Positions 14,169-20,974 of a stretch of DNA of 20,974 bases are shown here, piece after piece. Origin of the DNA: a virus. The translations under genes were made by a program, and so were the position numbers. The notes below the pieces were generated by a model. That model ran no database searches and was not told the DNA's origin. It saw nothing but the letters and a program-made list of their open reading frames with translations. Every line of letters starts with the position of its first letter. The stretch's first letter is position 1. The DNA lies in IMG/VR virus record IMGVR_UViG_3300035389_000059, positions 1-20,974 of that record; one strand, given 5' to 3'.

Positions 14169-14771
14169 TTACGCGTTGACATCCTTTGCGTATTCGGCCG
14201 CCAGAGCCGGGTGTTCTGCCTGGACTTCGGAAAATGCCGCGCTGTAGTCTATCTCGGGTTTTTCCTTGCGCTTGGCAGCCACCAGGGTCGTTAACTTACC
14301 GGCGGCGTCACCGCCGCCCACGTCTTTATCCCGGGTGGCCACTTCGGAAAAGTCGATGACCTTGGGCAGTTCCTCGACAAACGCCTTGAACCAGTCAAAT
14401 GCCGTGACCTTGTCACTGTCCTCGGCAAACTCGATGGTCTCCATGGCGTCGAGGCCTTCGCAAAAATTGGCCAGGCCCATCTTTTCCCAGGCGGGCAGCA
14501 CGTTGCCGCCTGCCACCAGGACTTTGACCCAGTCGGTGATCTTTGCCTTTGCCGCGGCCTTCTCATCGGCCAGGGCCTTTTCGGCAAATTCCGCCTCGAC
14601 ATCGGCCCGGGCCTTTTGGGCCGCGGTTTTTTTAGCCGCATCGATGTCCGCCTCGGTAAACGATGCACTGTCCCCGGCATCAGCGGGCAGGGCATCGTCG
14701 GGGATGGTGACCTTTGCGGGGTCAACCCCCAGGCCGGTGAGCATACTGGTGATTTTTTCTTTGATTCCCAT
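14169..14771 (-). CDS. Nested scaffold protein (Mu gpZ-like), internal start
   Basis: This is a 200-aa product from an in-frame ATG at 14771-14769 inside the protease gene, beginning MGIKEKITSMLTGLGVDPAK. A strong GAGGA sits 5 nt upstream. The region is acidic, Ala-rich and helical (AKKTAAQKARADVEAEFAEK), typical of phage scaffolds. In Mu, scaffold Z is made from an internal start in protease gene I, and the layout here is the same. Production of the short form is predicted, not shown. Confidence 0.78.
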   Translation of the reverse strand: MGIKEKITSMLTGLGVDPAKVTIPDDALPADAGDSASFTEADIDAAKKTAAQKARADVEAEFAEKALADEKAAAKAKITDWVKVLVAGGNVLPAWEKMGLANFCEGLDAMETIEFAEDSDKVTAFDWFKAFVEELPKVIDFSEVATRDKDVGGGDAAGKLTTLVAAKRKEKPEIDYSAAFSEVQAEHPALAAEYAKDVNA

Positions 14772-15410
14772 GTGTTCCTCACTTTCTGTAAATTGGTTTT
14801 CGATAAGTCCCGCCGCTTCCGTGGCAGGCGCTGACAGAGCCCGTGTTTCCTCATCTTTGATCTCTTCGATATCCCAGTTGCCGATAATGGCATCCGCCTT
14901 TTCAGCCCCGTCTTTTTCCAGGATATATTCGCGCAGTTTGCGAAAGACGCCGGCGATGGTCCGCCAGGTCCAGGGGTTGGTCTCGTCAAATTCCAAAACG
15001 TCCGCAGCGTCATCGTTAAACCCGATATCAGCCAGGCCCTTGACGGCCGGCGGGGCCGCGCCTAAAAACGCCACATGCCGCAACCGCCCGTCCGGGTAAA
15101 AGGCAGCGGATCGTTTTTTATACAGACCGGCCACGGCCAGGTCCGCAAACTCGGGCACCACGTCCTTGAACTTTGCAGACAGGTATCGGGTCCCGTCGCG
15201 CACGGTTTCCTTGAGGCCTTCCACCCAGCCAAAGGCCGGGGCGTTGTCCTTGGCGTGGCCCACACAGATGGGGGGCTCATGCACGGCCGCATTAAAACCG
15301 GCCAGGGCCTTGTCGATGAGGGCACTGCCGTCATGGGTGCGGCCCTTGTTGTCGACCTGGGGGCCGCCTTTGAAAATCTCGATGTAACCGTCGAAGCCTT
15401 TGAATTTCAT
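14169..15410 (-). CDS. Prohead protease with scaffold C-terminus (Mu gpI / gp32-like)
   Basis: This encodes 413 aa from ATG 15410-15408, with AAGGAG 9 nt upstream. A start at 15440 would read through the hairpin repeat and lacks an RBS. Residues 1-~130 match Mu-type head maturation proteases. The block YKKRSAAFYPDGRLRHVAFL (residues 97-116) is the strongest match, with conserved S101 and H112 as likely active-site residues and another His in VGHAK (H52). Residues ~214-413 are Ala/Lys/Glu-rich and helical, as expected of scaffold. The protease would process the capsid and scaffold during prohead maturation. The shared C-terminus is also made alone from an internal start (next entry), as in Mu I/Z. 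Confidence 0.9.
   Translation of the reverse strand: MKFKGFDGYIEIFKGGPQVDNKGRTHDGSALIDKALAGFNAAVHEPPICVGHAKDNAPAFGWVEGLKETVRDGTRYLSAKFKDVVPEFADLAVAGLYKKRSAAFYPDGRLRHVAFLGAAPPAVKGLADIGFNDDAADVLEFDETNPWTWRTIAGVFRKLREYILEKDGAEKADAIIGNWDIEEIKDEETRALSAPATEAAGLIENQFTESEEHMGIKEKITSMLTGLGVDPAKVTIPDDALPADAGDSASFTEADIDAAKKTAAQKARADVEAEFAEKALADEKAAAKAKITDWVKVLVAGGNVLPAWEKMGLANFCEGLDAMETIEFAEDSDKVTAFDWFKAFVEELPKVIDFSEVATRDKDVGGGDAAGKLTTLVAAKRKEKPEIDYSAAFSEVQAEHPALAAEYAKDVNA
14774..14780 (-). promoter_or_regulatory. Internal ribosome binding site for the nested scaffold
   Basis: The coding strand reads AGAAAGTGAGGAACACATGG here, and AGAAAGTGAGGAACTCATGG before the next gene (start 14092), identical in 19 of 20 bases. 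This copy of a true gene-start signal inside a coding frame strongly supports internal initiation. Confidence 0.8.
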
Positions 15411-15427
15411 CGTCTGGTTCTCCTTTT

Positions 15428-15458
15428 GGCGGGCGAGCACGGGGGCCAGCCCCTACGG
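15428..15458 (-). repeat. GTAGGGGC...GCCC-type hairpin, copy 4
   Basis: It starts 1 nt after the stop codon of the gp30-like gene and ends before the protease gene's AAGGAG. The coding strand reads CCGTAGGGGCTGGCCCCCGTG then CTCGCCC. Same orientation as copies 1-3, with a less perfect stem. Confidence 0.8.
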
Positions 15459-15459
15459 T

Positions 15460-16188
15460 TTAAAATTGATCGGCCAGGGCCGCCGGGTATTTTGACAGGT
15501 CCGGTTTCCATGGCGATTTGGCCGGGTTTTCATCCCACCCCGGATCAGGGATCAGGGGCCGGGCCGGCATGCGGACCCCGCTCACCGGGTCAATGGGTTC
15601 GATGAGCCCGCCGGTGGGGTCCTTGGTTTCGATGGTCAGGCCCTCCTCTTCGGCCACGTATCGGTGCACCGGGTTGACGCCGCACCGGCATCGATGGCCG
15701 TTGGGCGGGTACCAGGTATCCCAGAACGTGTGATCCGCCGGGAAGATCTTGCCGTCCAGGGCGCCGTGGGTGGGACGGGTGTCGCTGTCATTGACCGCGT
15801 CATATTCCCAGTAAGGGAAACTTTTTTTACTGCCGACCATCTGGTCATAGCGGCCCACGCTATAGGCGGTCTGGATGTTGTTTCGAAACACGGTCTCCAT
15901 GTGCCAGGGGGCCAGGCCGTCCCAGCCCCGGGTGGCCATGATCTCATCTAACCGCCCGGCAAAGTCCGCCAGGGTTTCGCCGTCGGTCAATGCTTTTCCC
16001 ACTGCCTTGTGGAGATCTTCGATGATATCCATGGACGATACCCGGGCCACGGTAAAGGCTTTGGCCTTTACCGCCGTTGCAACGCCTGCGAGTTCATCGG
16101 CGGTCAGGGGCACCTTATCGGCCCAGTAGGCGATGGCCTCGTCAAAGGGCAATGGCTCGATGGTGATGGTGTCGATGTTTTCGTCCAT
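15460..16188 (-). CDS. Head morphogenesis protein (Mu gp30/F-like, SPP1 gp7 family)
   Basis: This encodes 242 aa from ATG 16188-16186 with AAGGA 4 nt upstream. It carries the family signature at residues 134-173: DSDTRPTHGALDGKIFPADH followed by WYPPNGHRCRCGVNPV. Before it is an amphipathic helical stretch with MATRGWDGLAPWHMETVFRN and NIQTAYSVGRY. Such minor head proteins bind near the portal in the prohead and are needed for head assembly or DNA ejection. It follows the portal as in Mu, but across a 218-bp repeat-bearing gap rather than directly. Confidence 0.93.
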   Translation of the reverse strand: MDENIDTITIEPLPFDEAIAYWADKVPLTADELAGVATAVKAKAFTVARVSSMDIIEDLHKAVGKALTDGETLADFAGRLDEIMATRGWDGLAPWHMETVFRNNIQTAYSVGRYDQMVGSKKSFPYWEYDAVNDSDTRPTHGALDGKIFPADHTFWDTWYPPNGHRCRCGVNPVHRYVAEEEGLTIETKDPTGGLIEPIDPVSGVRMPARPLIPDPGWDENPAKSPWKPDLSKYPAALADQF

Positions 16189-16200
16189 GGGTTCCTTGAG

Positions 16201-16265
16201 CTGTTAGCAATTAGCTATTAGCTATTGGCTTTTAGCTAATCGCTAACGGCTAACCGCTAATAGCT
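16201..16265. repeat. AT-rich GCTATTAGC-type repeat cluster
   Basis: Several overlapping TTAGC/GCTAA units lie here, with outer arms AGCTATTAGC (16213-16222) and GCTAATAGCT (16256-16265) forming a perfect 10-bp inverted repeat. It is much more AT-rich than the flanking genes and looks like a host intergenic repeat. It lies just above the RBS of the gp30-like gene. Confidence 0.8.
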
Positions 16266-16362
16266 TCTTTTCGCCTTCTCAGTCCGGTTAAATCCCGTTG
16301 AAACCGTGTTTAAAACCGCCTACGTTTGTTTAACGACTTGTGCGTATAGGCAACCGGCCGTG

Positions 16363-16380
16363 TAAACGAGTGATCGTTTA
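16363..16380. repeat. Perfect inverted repeat in the portal-gp30 gap
   Basis: TAAACGA (16363-16369) and TCGTTTA (16374-16380) flank GTGA. It lies about 30 nt below the portal stop. It could be an operator-like site or a weak RNA hairpin; no T-run follows on the minus strand. The gap 16189-16406 holds no gene. Confidence 0.6.
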
Positions 16381-16406
16381 AATTTGGGGCACTCAGGGCG
16401 AATCGA

Positions 16407-17918
16407 TTATTTCTCATATTGTCGCCTGTCTTTTTTCATCTTCGCCTCAATCCCTGCCCGCCCGTGCATCTCGGCGGCGAACATGGCCCGGGCCAGCAGA
16501 TCTTCCAAGGCAGCCGGATCTAAATCCGAAAACGCGGCATAAAGGTTGTCCCTGAAATCTTCCAGGGAGGTGGACTTGGCCAGCAGGGCCTTGACCGGGC
16601 CGGATATGCCTGCCATGACATCGGCGCTGTGGGCCATGGCCTTGTGGGTCAGCCCTTCAATGGCCTGTTGTGCGGGCGTCAGCGCGGCTTCTGAAAACGC
16701 CCCGGCCATGCCCGGGGCCTTGACCGCCGGCTGCACCAGGTCATCCCCGGCACCCGGCTCGGGTACGTTATAGGTGTCGTAAAAATAGCGCCGGGCCACG
16801 GGCAGGCCGATGTCGGTGACCAGTGTCTTGTCGACCTCGACGCGCTCGGCCGGATCCGGATCCGCTTCGGTGCGCAGCCGGAGCTTGGGATAAACGGGGA
16901 CATTGGCAAAATTATAATCCACGATCCAAGGCACCAATGTGGCGTTGAGGCACTCGCACACCATGTCGGTATCGGCCGTGCGGATATCGGAGCGCACCTC
17001 ATCGTGAGTCTGGCTGGCCGCATAAGAGCCGGTGCCGGACACTTCGGTGGTCAGCGTCTGGCCGAGCACCGCCTTGGACATCTGGCGGTCCATGTAGTCG
17101 CACAACGACTCGTGGGTCACGTTGCCCGATCGGGAGGCCTCCAACAGATTCAGGGCCATGCCCTCGGGGATCTTGACCCCCGAGTCGGACTGGATGGACT
17201 CGATGGCCGCCATCAGGGCCGTTTGTTGCTCCGGCAGTGTGCCGGACGGGTACGTGCCCACGATGGTGGGCATGCCGAATTTTTCTAAAAAAATCAGCCA
17301 GAACTTGATGCCGTTTTTCTTGAACCATACCGGCCACCAGAGTTTCTGCCCTAACCCTTTGCCGTAGGGGTTGTCTGACGATCCATAGGAAAAAGTAACA
17401 AACTTTCGGTCCGGGACCTTTTCCCCCTCGATGAGGCTGGCCAGGGTGAGCATGCGCAGCTCGCGCTCGGGGGTAAAAACGAACCGCCGGGGATGCTTGC
17501 CCATGATCTTTGCCGGCAGCACATCACCGTCTTTTACCTGCCACATAACCTCGGCTTCATAGTGCCCGTAGAGCACGGCCTGCATGATCTCGGCCACGAA
17601 CTGGACAAAATTGCAGCCCTTGATGGCCTTTTCCACCAGGGCCGCCACCTGTTTGGCCGCGGCGGTATCTTCGCCGGGCAGGATCTCCCACTCGGACCCG
17701 GCCACGGACAGGTACCGGGTCTGAAGTACAGACCCGGCATGGGGATCCCGGTCCACTTCGTCGTATAAGCGAATACCCTTGCCGTAGGCCTCGGTGTTTA
17801 ACACCGGGTCCGGATTTTCCAGGCGGTTCAGATACCCGGCAAAGATATCCGGATCATTGCGCGTGGTGGCGATTTCGTCCGTGACGGGTGTGGCGGTTTT
17901 TTTTGTGTCGTCAGCCAT
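16407..17918 (-). CDS. Portal protein (Mu gp29-like, DUF935)
   Basis: This encodes 503 aa, starting 3 nt after the terminase stop. The N-terminal half has the family's typical order: AYGKGIRLYDEVDRDPHAGSV, then LQTRYLSVAGSEWEILPG, then GHYEAEVMW and KHPRRFVFTPERELRML (to residue ~170). The central block has NPYGKGLGQKLWWPVWFKKN and WLIFLEKFGMPTIVGTYPSG (residues ~180-225). A SGTGSYAASQTHDEVRSDI segment lies near 300. The protein forms the dodecameric ring at the unique vertex through which DNA enters and leaves. Length is usual for the family. The extended Ala-rich C-terminus may contact the gp30-like protein. Confidence 0.94.
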   Translation of the reverse strand: MADDTKKTATPVTDEIATTRNDPDIFAGYLNRLENPDPVLNTEAYGKGIRLYDEVDRDPHAGSVLQTRYLSVAGSEWEILPGEDTAAAKQVAALVEKAIKGCNFVQFVAEIMQAVLYGHYEAEVMWQVKDGDVLPAKIMGKHPRRFVFTPERELRMLTLASLIEGEKVPDRKFVTFSYGSSDNPYGKGLGQKLWWPVWFKKNGIKFWLIFLEKFGMPTIVGTYPSGTLPEQQTALMAAIESIQSDSGVKIPEGMALNLLEASRSGNVTHESLCDYMDRQMSKAVLGQTLTTEVSGTGSYAASQTHDEVRSDIRTADTDMVCECLNATLVPWIVDYNFANVPVYPKLRLRTEADPDPAERVEVDKTLVTDIGLPVARRYFYDTYNVPEPGAGDDLVQPAVKAPGMAGAFSEAALTPAQQAIEGLTHKAMAHSADVMAGISGPVKALLAKSTSLEDFRDNLYAAFSDLDPAALEDLLARAMFAAEMHGRAGIEAKMKKDRRQYEK

Positions 17919-17921
17919 GTT

Positions 17922-19391
17922 TTAGCGTCCCATGAATCGGTTTAGTTTTGTGAAAGTGGGCCGGCGGCCGGTGGACTCGTGTTCTATGGTGACAGAGGCA
18001 TCGTTCCGGCTGCGAAAATCAGCCAGCAACCCGGCGATCGTGCTGTCACCGTGGCGCTCTCCGGCCTTGTCGGTTTTACCCTGGGGCACCCGGGGCACAC
18101 CCCGCATTAATTTCACAGCCCGGTGGTCTTCAAGTACGTCATCATGGCGGACGATGGTGGTGGTCCGGTCTTCAAAACCGGCCTTGTACTTGGGGAATTC
18201 ATCCCGGTAAAATTGCTCTGTAAAATGGATGGCGTCCACCATCCCTTCGCCCCAGGCATCGGTGGCCGCCTCGGCGATAAATCCGCCATTGCCGCCGGCA
18301 TCGATGCTGCACCCGCCAAACCGGGGCAGGCCTTTGCCGATGGTCAGCACCACCTGTTCTTGTTGTTTATAGGGCACATTGTGGAGCTCAACCAAAAACG
18401 GCCAGGTCTTGTGCAGGGTGGCGCCGATTTCAAGGGGGACAATATCGGACATATCCCCCACCCGGGCAAAGTCCATGCCAAATACGTGCCGGCGGTCTTT
18501 ATCCAGTTTATCCAGTTCCGGCTGGAGGATGTCCTTTATCCAATCGGCCATTTCCGCCCGGCGGGCCGGCTCTTTGGCGATATTAAACGCCCGGGTGCCG
18601 TCAAAGCGGAGCAACGGCGCATCGGCCATGCAGGCTTCTACAAGGGCGCGGGGCAGGTAGGCCCCACCGCCGAATGCCGGTATACAAAACAGCTCCTCAT
18701 CCTCGTTGGGATGGTAGCGCTTGACCAGCTGCGCCCGCCAATCGGCCTCGACCGCTGCGGTCCACGGCTGGCCGGTGACTTCACAGATCTTCCGGTACAG
18801 CCCGTCATTAATGGCATCATCTAAGGTCACCCGGTGTACGGCATAATCGGTTTTACCGGCCCGGGCGTCCTGGATCAGGCCATTGAACGGGTTTTCATCC
18901 CCGTTGTGCGTTGAAATAATATGAACGGTACCGCCCCACATGGTCATGGCAATGGCGGCCTTGAGCAGCTCATCGATATCGTCGACAAACGCCGCTTCGT
19001 CCAGCACGAGGCGTTCCCGGGGCCGGCCCTTGGATCGCAAGTTGCGCGGGTTGGAAGAAAACGTCCGGATATGGTTTCCGCTGGCAAAGGGGATGTCATA
19101 CACATGGATGTCCCTGCCGTCATCGCGCGTCAGCAGCTGCTCTCCGGTCTCTCCGGAGGCGGCCTGAAACGCCGTGGCCCAGGTGGCGCAATCCTGGATA
19201 AACCAGGACGTCATTTCCTTGTCATAGGAGATGTAATACACGTTGGCCCCCCGATCCGCGTCCGCCGCGTGCAGCACCGCGTCCGCTGCCTCGGCATAGG
19301 ACAGGCCGATGCGCCGGCTTTTTTCGATGATCTTCACCGGTGACACATCATTGTTCCACCGGATCTGGTATGGGAGCAATACGGCACTCAT
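17922..19391 (-). CDS. Terminase large subunit (Mu gp28-like)
   Basis: This encodes 489 aa, with ATGA overlap with the small-terminase gene and GGAGA upstream. The ATPase domain begins with a deviant Walker A, EKSRRIGLSYAEA (residues 23-35), in the Mu gp28 style, and has Walker B RLVLDEAAFVDD with D131/E132. A TVHIISTHNGDENPF segment follows as coupling motif. The C-terminal RNase H-like nuclease shows GMDFARVGDMSDIV (near residue 305), SIDAGGNGGF and a late HGDSTIAG-type acidic site. The enzyme cuts and pumps phage DNA into proheads, for a Mu-type phage by headful packaging of replicated prophage DNA. Confidence 0.95.
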   Translation of the reverse strand: MSAVLLPYQIRWNNDVSPVKIIEKSRRIGLSYAEAADAVLHAADADRGANVYYISYDKEMTSWFIQDCATWATAFQAASGETGEQLLTRDDGRDIHVYDIPFASGNHIRTFSSNPRNLRSKGRPRERLVLDEAAFVDDIDELLKAAIAMTMWGGTVHIISTHNGDENPFNGLIQDARAGKTDYAVHRVTLDDAINDGLYRKICEVTGQPWTAAVEADWRAQLVKRYHPNEDEELFCIPAFGGGAYLPRALVEACMADAPLLRFDGTRAFNIAKEPARRAEMADWIKDILQPELDKLDKDRRHVFGMDFARVGDMSDIVPLEIGATLHKTWPFLVELHNVPYKQQEQVVLTIGKGLPRFGGCSIDAGGNGGFIAEAATDAWGEGMVDAIHFTEQFYRDEFPKYKAGFEDRTTTIVRHDDVLEDHRAVKLMRGVPRVPQGKTDKAGERHGDSTIAGLLADFRSRNDASVTIEHESTGRRPTFTKLNRFMGR

Positions 19392-19945
19392 GAAGACATC
19401 TCCGTCATGATAGCGGCCCGCAGGTCGTCAATGGTGGCCGCGCTGGCGCCTTGTTTCCGGGCGGTTTCCTCGACCACATCGGCGGCCTCTGTGATAATCT
19501 GTTTGCGAATCTTCTCTTCCCGTTTCACGTTCTCACTGGCGGCCCGCTCCAGCCGGTCAATGGCAATAGCCATGTCCTTGAGCATCTTGGGTTGCACCGG
19601 CGCCGATCCCTCGGCCATCTCCATGGTGGCCTCAAAGGCCAGGGTGCGGACCATTTCGTTGAGCAGCTTGCCCACTTCGCCCTGGGGCGCTGCCCCCAGC
19701 TTGCCGATCCACATTTTTGCTACTTCCCGGCTCTGGCGGAGGCGGGCGCCGATTTTATCCATCTGCACCGCATACCGGTTGACCGCGCTTTTGCTGAGGC
19801 GCTCATCGTGATCGACCTCATCTAAGATAGCGTTGATCCGGGCCGTGGCGTCGAGCTGTGTCACGCGCGGATCCCGAAGCAGCTCCTGGAGCTTTTCCCG
19901 GACATCGTCTGGTAGGCGGTCTATGCTGGATTGCTGGGTGGTCAT
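19388..19945 (-). CDS. DUF3486 protein, probable small terminase (Mu gp27-like)
   Basis: This encodes 185 aa from ATG 19945-19943. The opening SSIDRLPDDVREKLQELLRD and the following VTQLDATARINAILDE and LSKSAVNRYAVQMDKIGARL (residues ~8-72) contain a helix-turn-helix-like region typical of DUF3486. The remainder is helical and likely oligomerises. In Mu-like phages this gene precedes the large terminase and is the presumed DNA-recognition subunit. It is translationally coupled to the large subunit by a 4-nt overlap. Confidence 0.9.
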   Translation of the reverse strand: MTTQQSSIDRLPDDVREKLQELLRDPRVTQLDATARINAILDEVDHDERLSKSAVNRYAVQMDKIGARLRQSREVAKMWIGKLGAAPQGEVGKLLNEMVRTLAFEATMEMAEGSAPVQPKMLKDMAIAIDRLERAASENVKREEKIRKQIITEAADVVEETARKQGASAATIDDLRAAIMTEMSS

Positions 19946-19954
19946 GAGACCCTT

Positions 19955-20051
19955 TTTAATTGAAAATTGAATAGTGAAAAGTGAAAAGTGGTGGTAGCGC
20001 TCCTGCCCGCCATCGCTCTCGCTCAGGCGAGGCGGGCGGGGCGCGCTGCCG
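19955..20051. repeat. Host-like intergenic repeat with long GC-rich hairpin
   Basis: The 116-bp gap 19946-20061 has short direct repeats (GTGAAAA twice; AATTGAAAATTGAA), then an imperfect hairpin. GCGC (19997-20000), CCTGCCCGCC (20002-20011) and TCGC (20013-20016) pair with GCGA (20027-20030), GGCGGGCGGG (20031-20040) and GCGC (20041-20044). It shares its flank GTGGTAGCGCT with the gap at 14131. No gene is present. Confidence 0.75.
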
Positions 20052-20061
20052 GATTCATCAT

Positions 20062-20358
20062 TTACCTTGGGCTGGGCCGCTTGACGCCCGGCACCGTGGC
20101 CCGTCCCTGGGCTGTATCGGCCCCGCGGGCGGTCAGGGTTGCAACCTTGACGTTGACCACCTCATCGATGGTCACCAGGCCTTGTTCGGCCAGCCAGGTC
20201 AGGTCCGTGACCACCCGGTCACGGCTCACGTTGTGACCCAGGGCGGCAAGGCAGGTCTGGAGTACGGCTTCGTTCTGGCTGTACCCCGGGTCCTCTTCAA
20301 GGATACGCAGGATCACCAGGTGGCGGTCCTCTTCAATTAAGGCGGTATAGCTACTCAT
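20062..20358 (-). CDS. Small winged-helix-like protein of Mu-like phages
   Basis: This encodes 98 aa from ATG 20358-20356 with GGGAGG upstream, overlapping the previous gene's stop by 8 nt. The pattern (MSSYTALIEEDRHLVILRIL, EEDPGYSQNEAVLQTCLAAL, then VSRDRVVTDLTWLAEQGLVT) is a compact winged-helix fold. It ends in RGADTAQGRATVPGVKRPSP, a hallmark tail of this Mu-like phage family (often called ArsR-like or VpaChn25_0724 family). It lies just before the terminase genes. DNA binding is likely, its target unknown. Confidence 0.85.
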   Translation of the reverse strand: MSSYTALIEEDRHLVILRILEEDPGYSQNEAVLQTCLAALGHNVSRDRVVTDLTWLAEQGLVTIDEVVNVKVATLTARGADTAQGRATVPGVKRPSPR

Positions 20359-20716
20359 GTTTATTGCCTCCCTGGTTGATCAAAAATTGGTTCATTAAAT
20401 CCGCAACCCTGTTTAGGCCCTCCAGACGGCCCTCCACATTACCCAGTGATTTGGTCAACGTCCGGATATCCGTGCCCAGGGCGTCAAACTGGCCCTGGGT
20501 GGGCAGGTGTTTCAGCTCGGCCTGGACCCGCAGGATATCGCGTTCATTGGCATCGATGCGGCTGGTCAGACACTCTTCGGCCTGGTGAAACCGTTTGGCG
20601 GCCGCCTGGGTTTTTCGGCCGCGCCAAAGGTAGATCATCACCAGCAGGTTCAATCCCCACTGGGCCGTGGACGACCAGAAGCGCAGGGCATTATAATCAA
20701 CAGGAGCAGATGTCAT
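20351..20716 (-). CDS. DUF2730-like membrane/coiled-coil protein
   Basis: This encodes 121 aa, with ATGA overlap with the zinc-finger gene. A single hydrophobic segment near residues 14-30 (FWSSTAQWGLNLLVMIYLW) is followed by a basic patch (RGRKTQ), giving N-out or tail-in topology. Residues ~40-110 form a long heptad-type coiled coil (SRIDANERDILRVQAELKHL). The layout matches DUF2730 (Mu gp25-like), found beside lysis and terminase genes. It may assist lysis (spanin- or holin-like) but this is not established. Confidence 0.8.
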   Translation of the reverse strand: MTSAPVDYNALRFWSSTAQWGLNLLVMIYLWRGRKTQAAAKRFHQAEECLTSRIDANERDILRVQAELKHLPTQGQFDALGTDIRTLTKSLGNVEGRLEGLNRVADLMNQFLINQGGNKHE

Positions 20717-20919
20717 GAGTTTTCCTTTTCAAACAGGGCCTGGCAATTAATACACCGGGTGCATCCCGGGGATGCCGTGCGCCGGGCCTCGGGTATGAGT
20801 TCCTCGCAATCTTCGCAAAACCGTCTGGACGGGAACCGGCCGGGATCGGGACGGGCCGCGGCAAGGGCCTTTTGCAGGTGTTTGTCCGCAGCGATGGCGG
20901 CGCAATCCGCGTCATCCAC
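20713..20919 (-). CDS. TraR/DksA-type C4 zinc finger protein
   Basis: This encodes 68 aa from the GTG at 20919-20917, chosen because GAGGA lies about 9 nt upstream and family members start at this point; a TTG at 20934 would lack an RBS. Zinc ligands are C35, C38, C56 and C59 (CEDC, then CINC), in the typical FCEDCEELIPEARRTA context. Full DksA coiled-coil length is missing, as in TraR-like phage proteins. Plasmid TraR can bind RNA polymerase and mimic DksA with ppGpp; a similar role at the phage late promoter is possible. It overlaps the upstream gene's stop by 8 nt. Confidence 0.87.
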   Translation of the reverse strand: MDDADCAAIAADKHLQKALAAARPDPGRFPSRRFCEDCEELIPEARRTASPGCTRCINCQALFEKENS

Positions 20920-20974
20920 GGCGTATTTCCTCAAGCGTGGCCATCACCGTGTGCTTGTGAAAATAGCCGGGCCA
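20912..20974 (-). CDS. Unknown gene, C-terminal 20 codons only
   Basis: A frame enters from the right edge and ends at TGA 20914-20912, overlapping the zinc-finger start. It encodes WPGYFHKHTVMATLEEIRRG. The overlap, matching strand and presence of the next gene's RBS inside it argue for a real gene end. Too little is visible to name it. Confidence 0.6.
   Translation of the reverse strand, partial: WPGYFHKHTVMATLEEIRRG

Noticed and set aside
15411-15440. Upstream start for the protease at 15440
   Set aside because: It lies in the repeat, has no RBS, and the conserved family N-terminus begins at 15410.
1-20974. tRNA, rRNA, integrase or insertion sequence genes
   Set aside because: I saw no tRNA-like cloverleaf, rRNA segment, recombinase or transposase motif; all supported genes are phage structural or packaging genes.

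Overview
The window is most of the late (structural) region of a Mu-type transposable phage or prophage. Every convincing gene lies on the minus strand, so transcription runs from the right end (about 20974) to the left end (1). Genes are packed tightly: most stop and start codons overlap by 1-23 nt or nearly touch, and most starts have a good Shine-Dalgarno. The host cannot be named from this stretch. The GC-rich coding style and the host-like intergenic repeats (GTAGGGGC...GCCC hairpins, GCTATTAGC repeats) resemble Desulfobacterota/Deltaproteobacteria genomes, but this is a weak inference.

Reading in transcription order. (1) 20974-19388, packaging and accessory genes: a partial unknown gene, a TraR/DksA-type C4 zinc finger, a DUF2730-like membrane/coiled-coil protein, a small winged-helix-like protein of the type found in Mu-like phages, and a DUF3486 (Mu gp27-like) probable small terminase. 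(2) 19391-11870, a Mu-style head module: large terminase (gp28-like), portal (gp29/DUF935), head morphogenesis protein (gp30/F-like), protease with a nested scaffold gene (I/Z-like), decoration protein, major capsid protein, a HeH/LEM-type protein (gp35-like) and DUF1320 (gp36-like). (3) 11392-8426, tail completion and tail: gpG/Phage_tail_S-like protein, tail terminator-like protein, a 68-aa protein, tail tube, and tail assembly chaperones joined by a predicted -1 frameshift on A AAA AAG. (4) 8436-1, tape measure, a tail hub/receptor-binding protein with collar-like repeats, an unknown protein, two tandem paralogues, and a tail-fibre-like protein with a Sec signal peptide that runs off the left edge. 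No sheath or contractile baseplate gene is visible, so the virion is probably a siphovirus with Mu-type head genes, like the D3112/B3 group.

The most unusual features are as follows. The hub gene is cut by an in-frame TGA (2675-2677), after which 40 further codons in the same frame complete the last collar-like repeat; a 7-bp hairpin with a G-rich loop lies 20 nt after the TGA and fits the loose bacterial SECIS layout. Host-type repeat hairpins sit at several head-gene junctions, four of them in the same orientation. The tail-tip paralogues share an almost identical core, and one carries six 21-bp tandem repeats at its 3' end. Conventional initiation, frameshifting, nested initiation and possibly stop recoding therefore all seem to be used in one operon.
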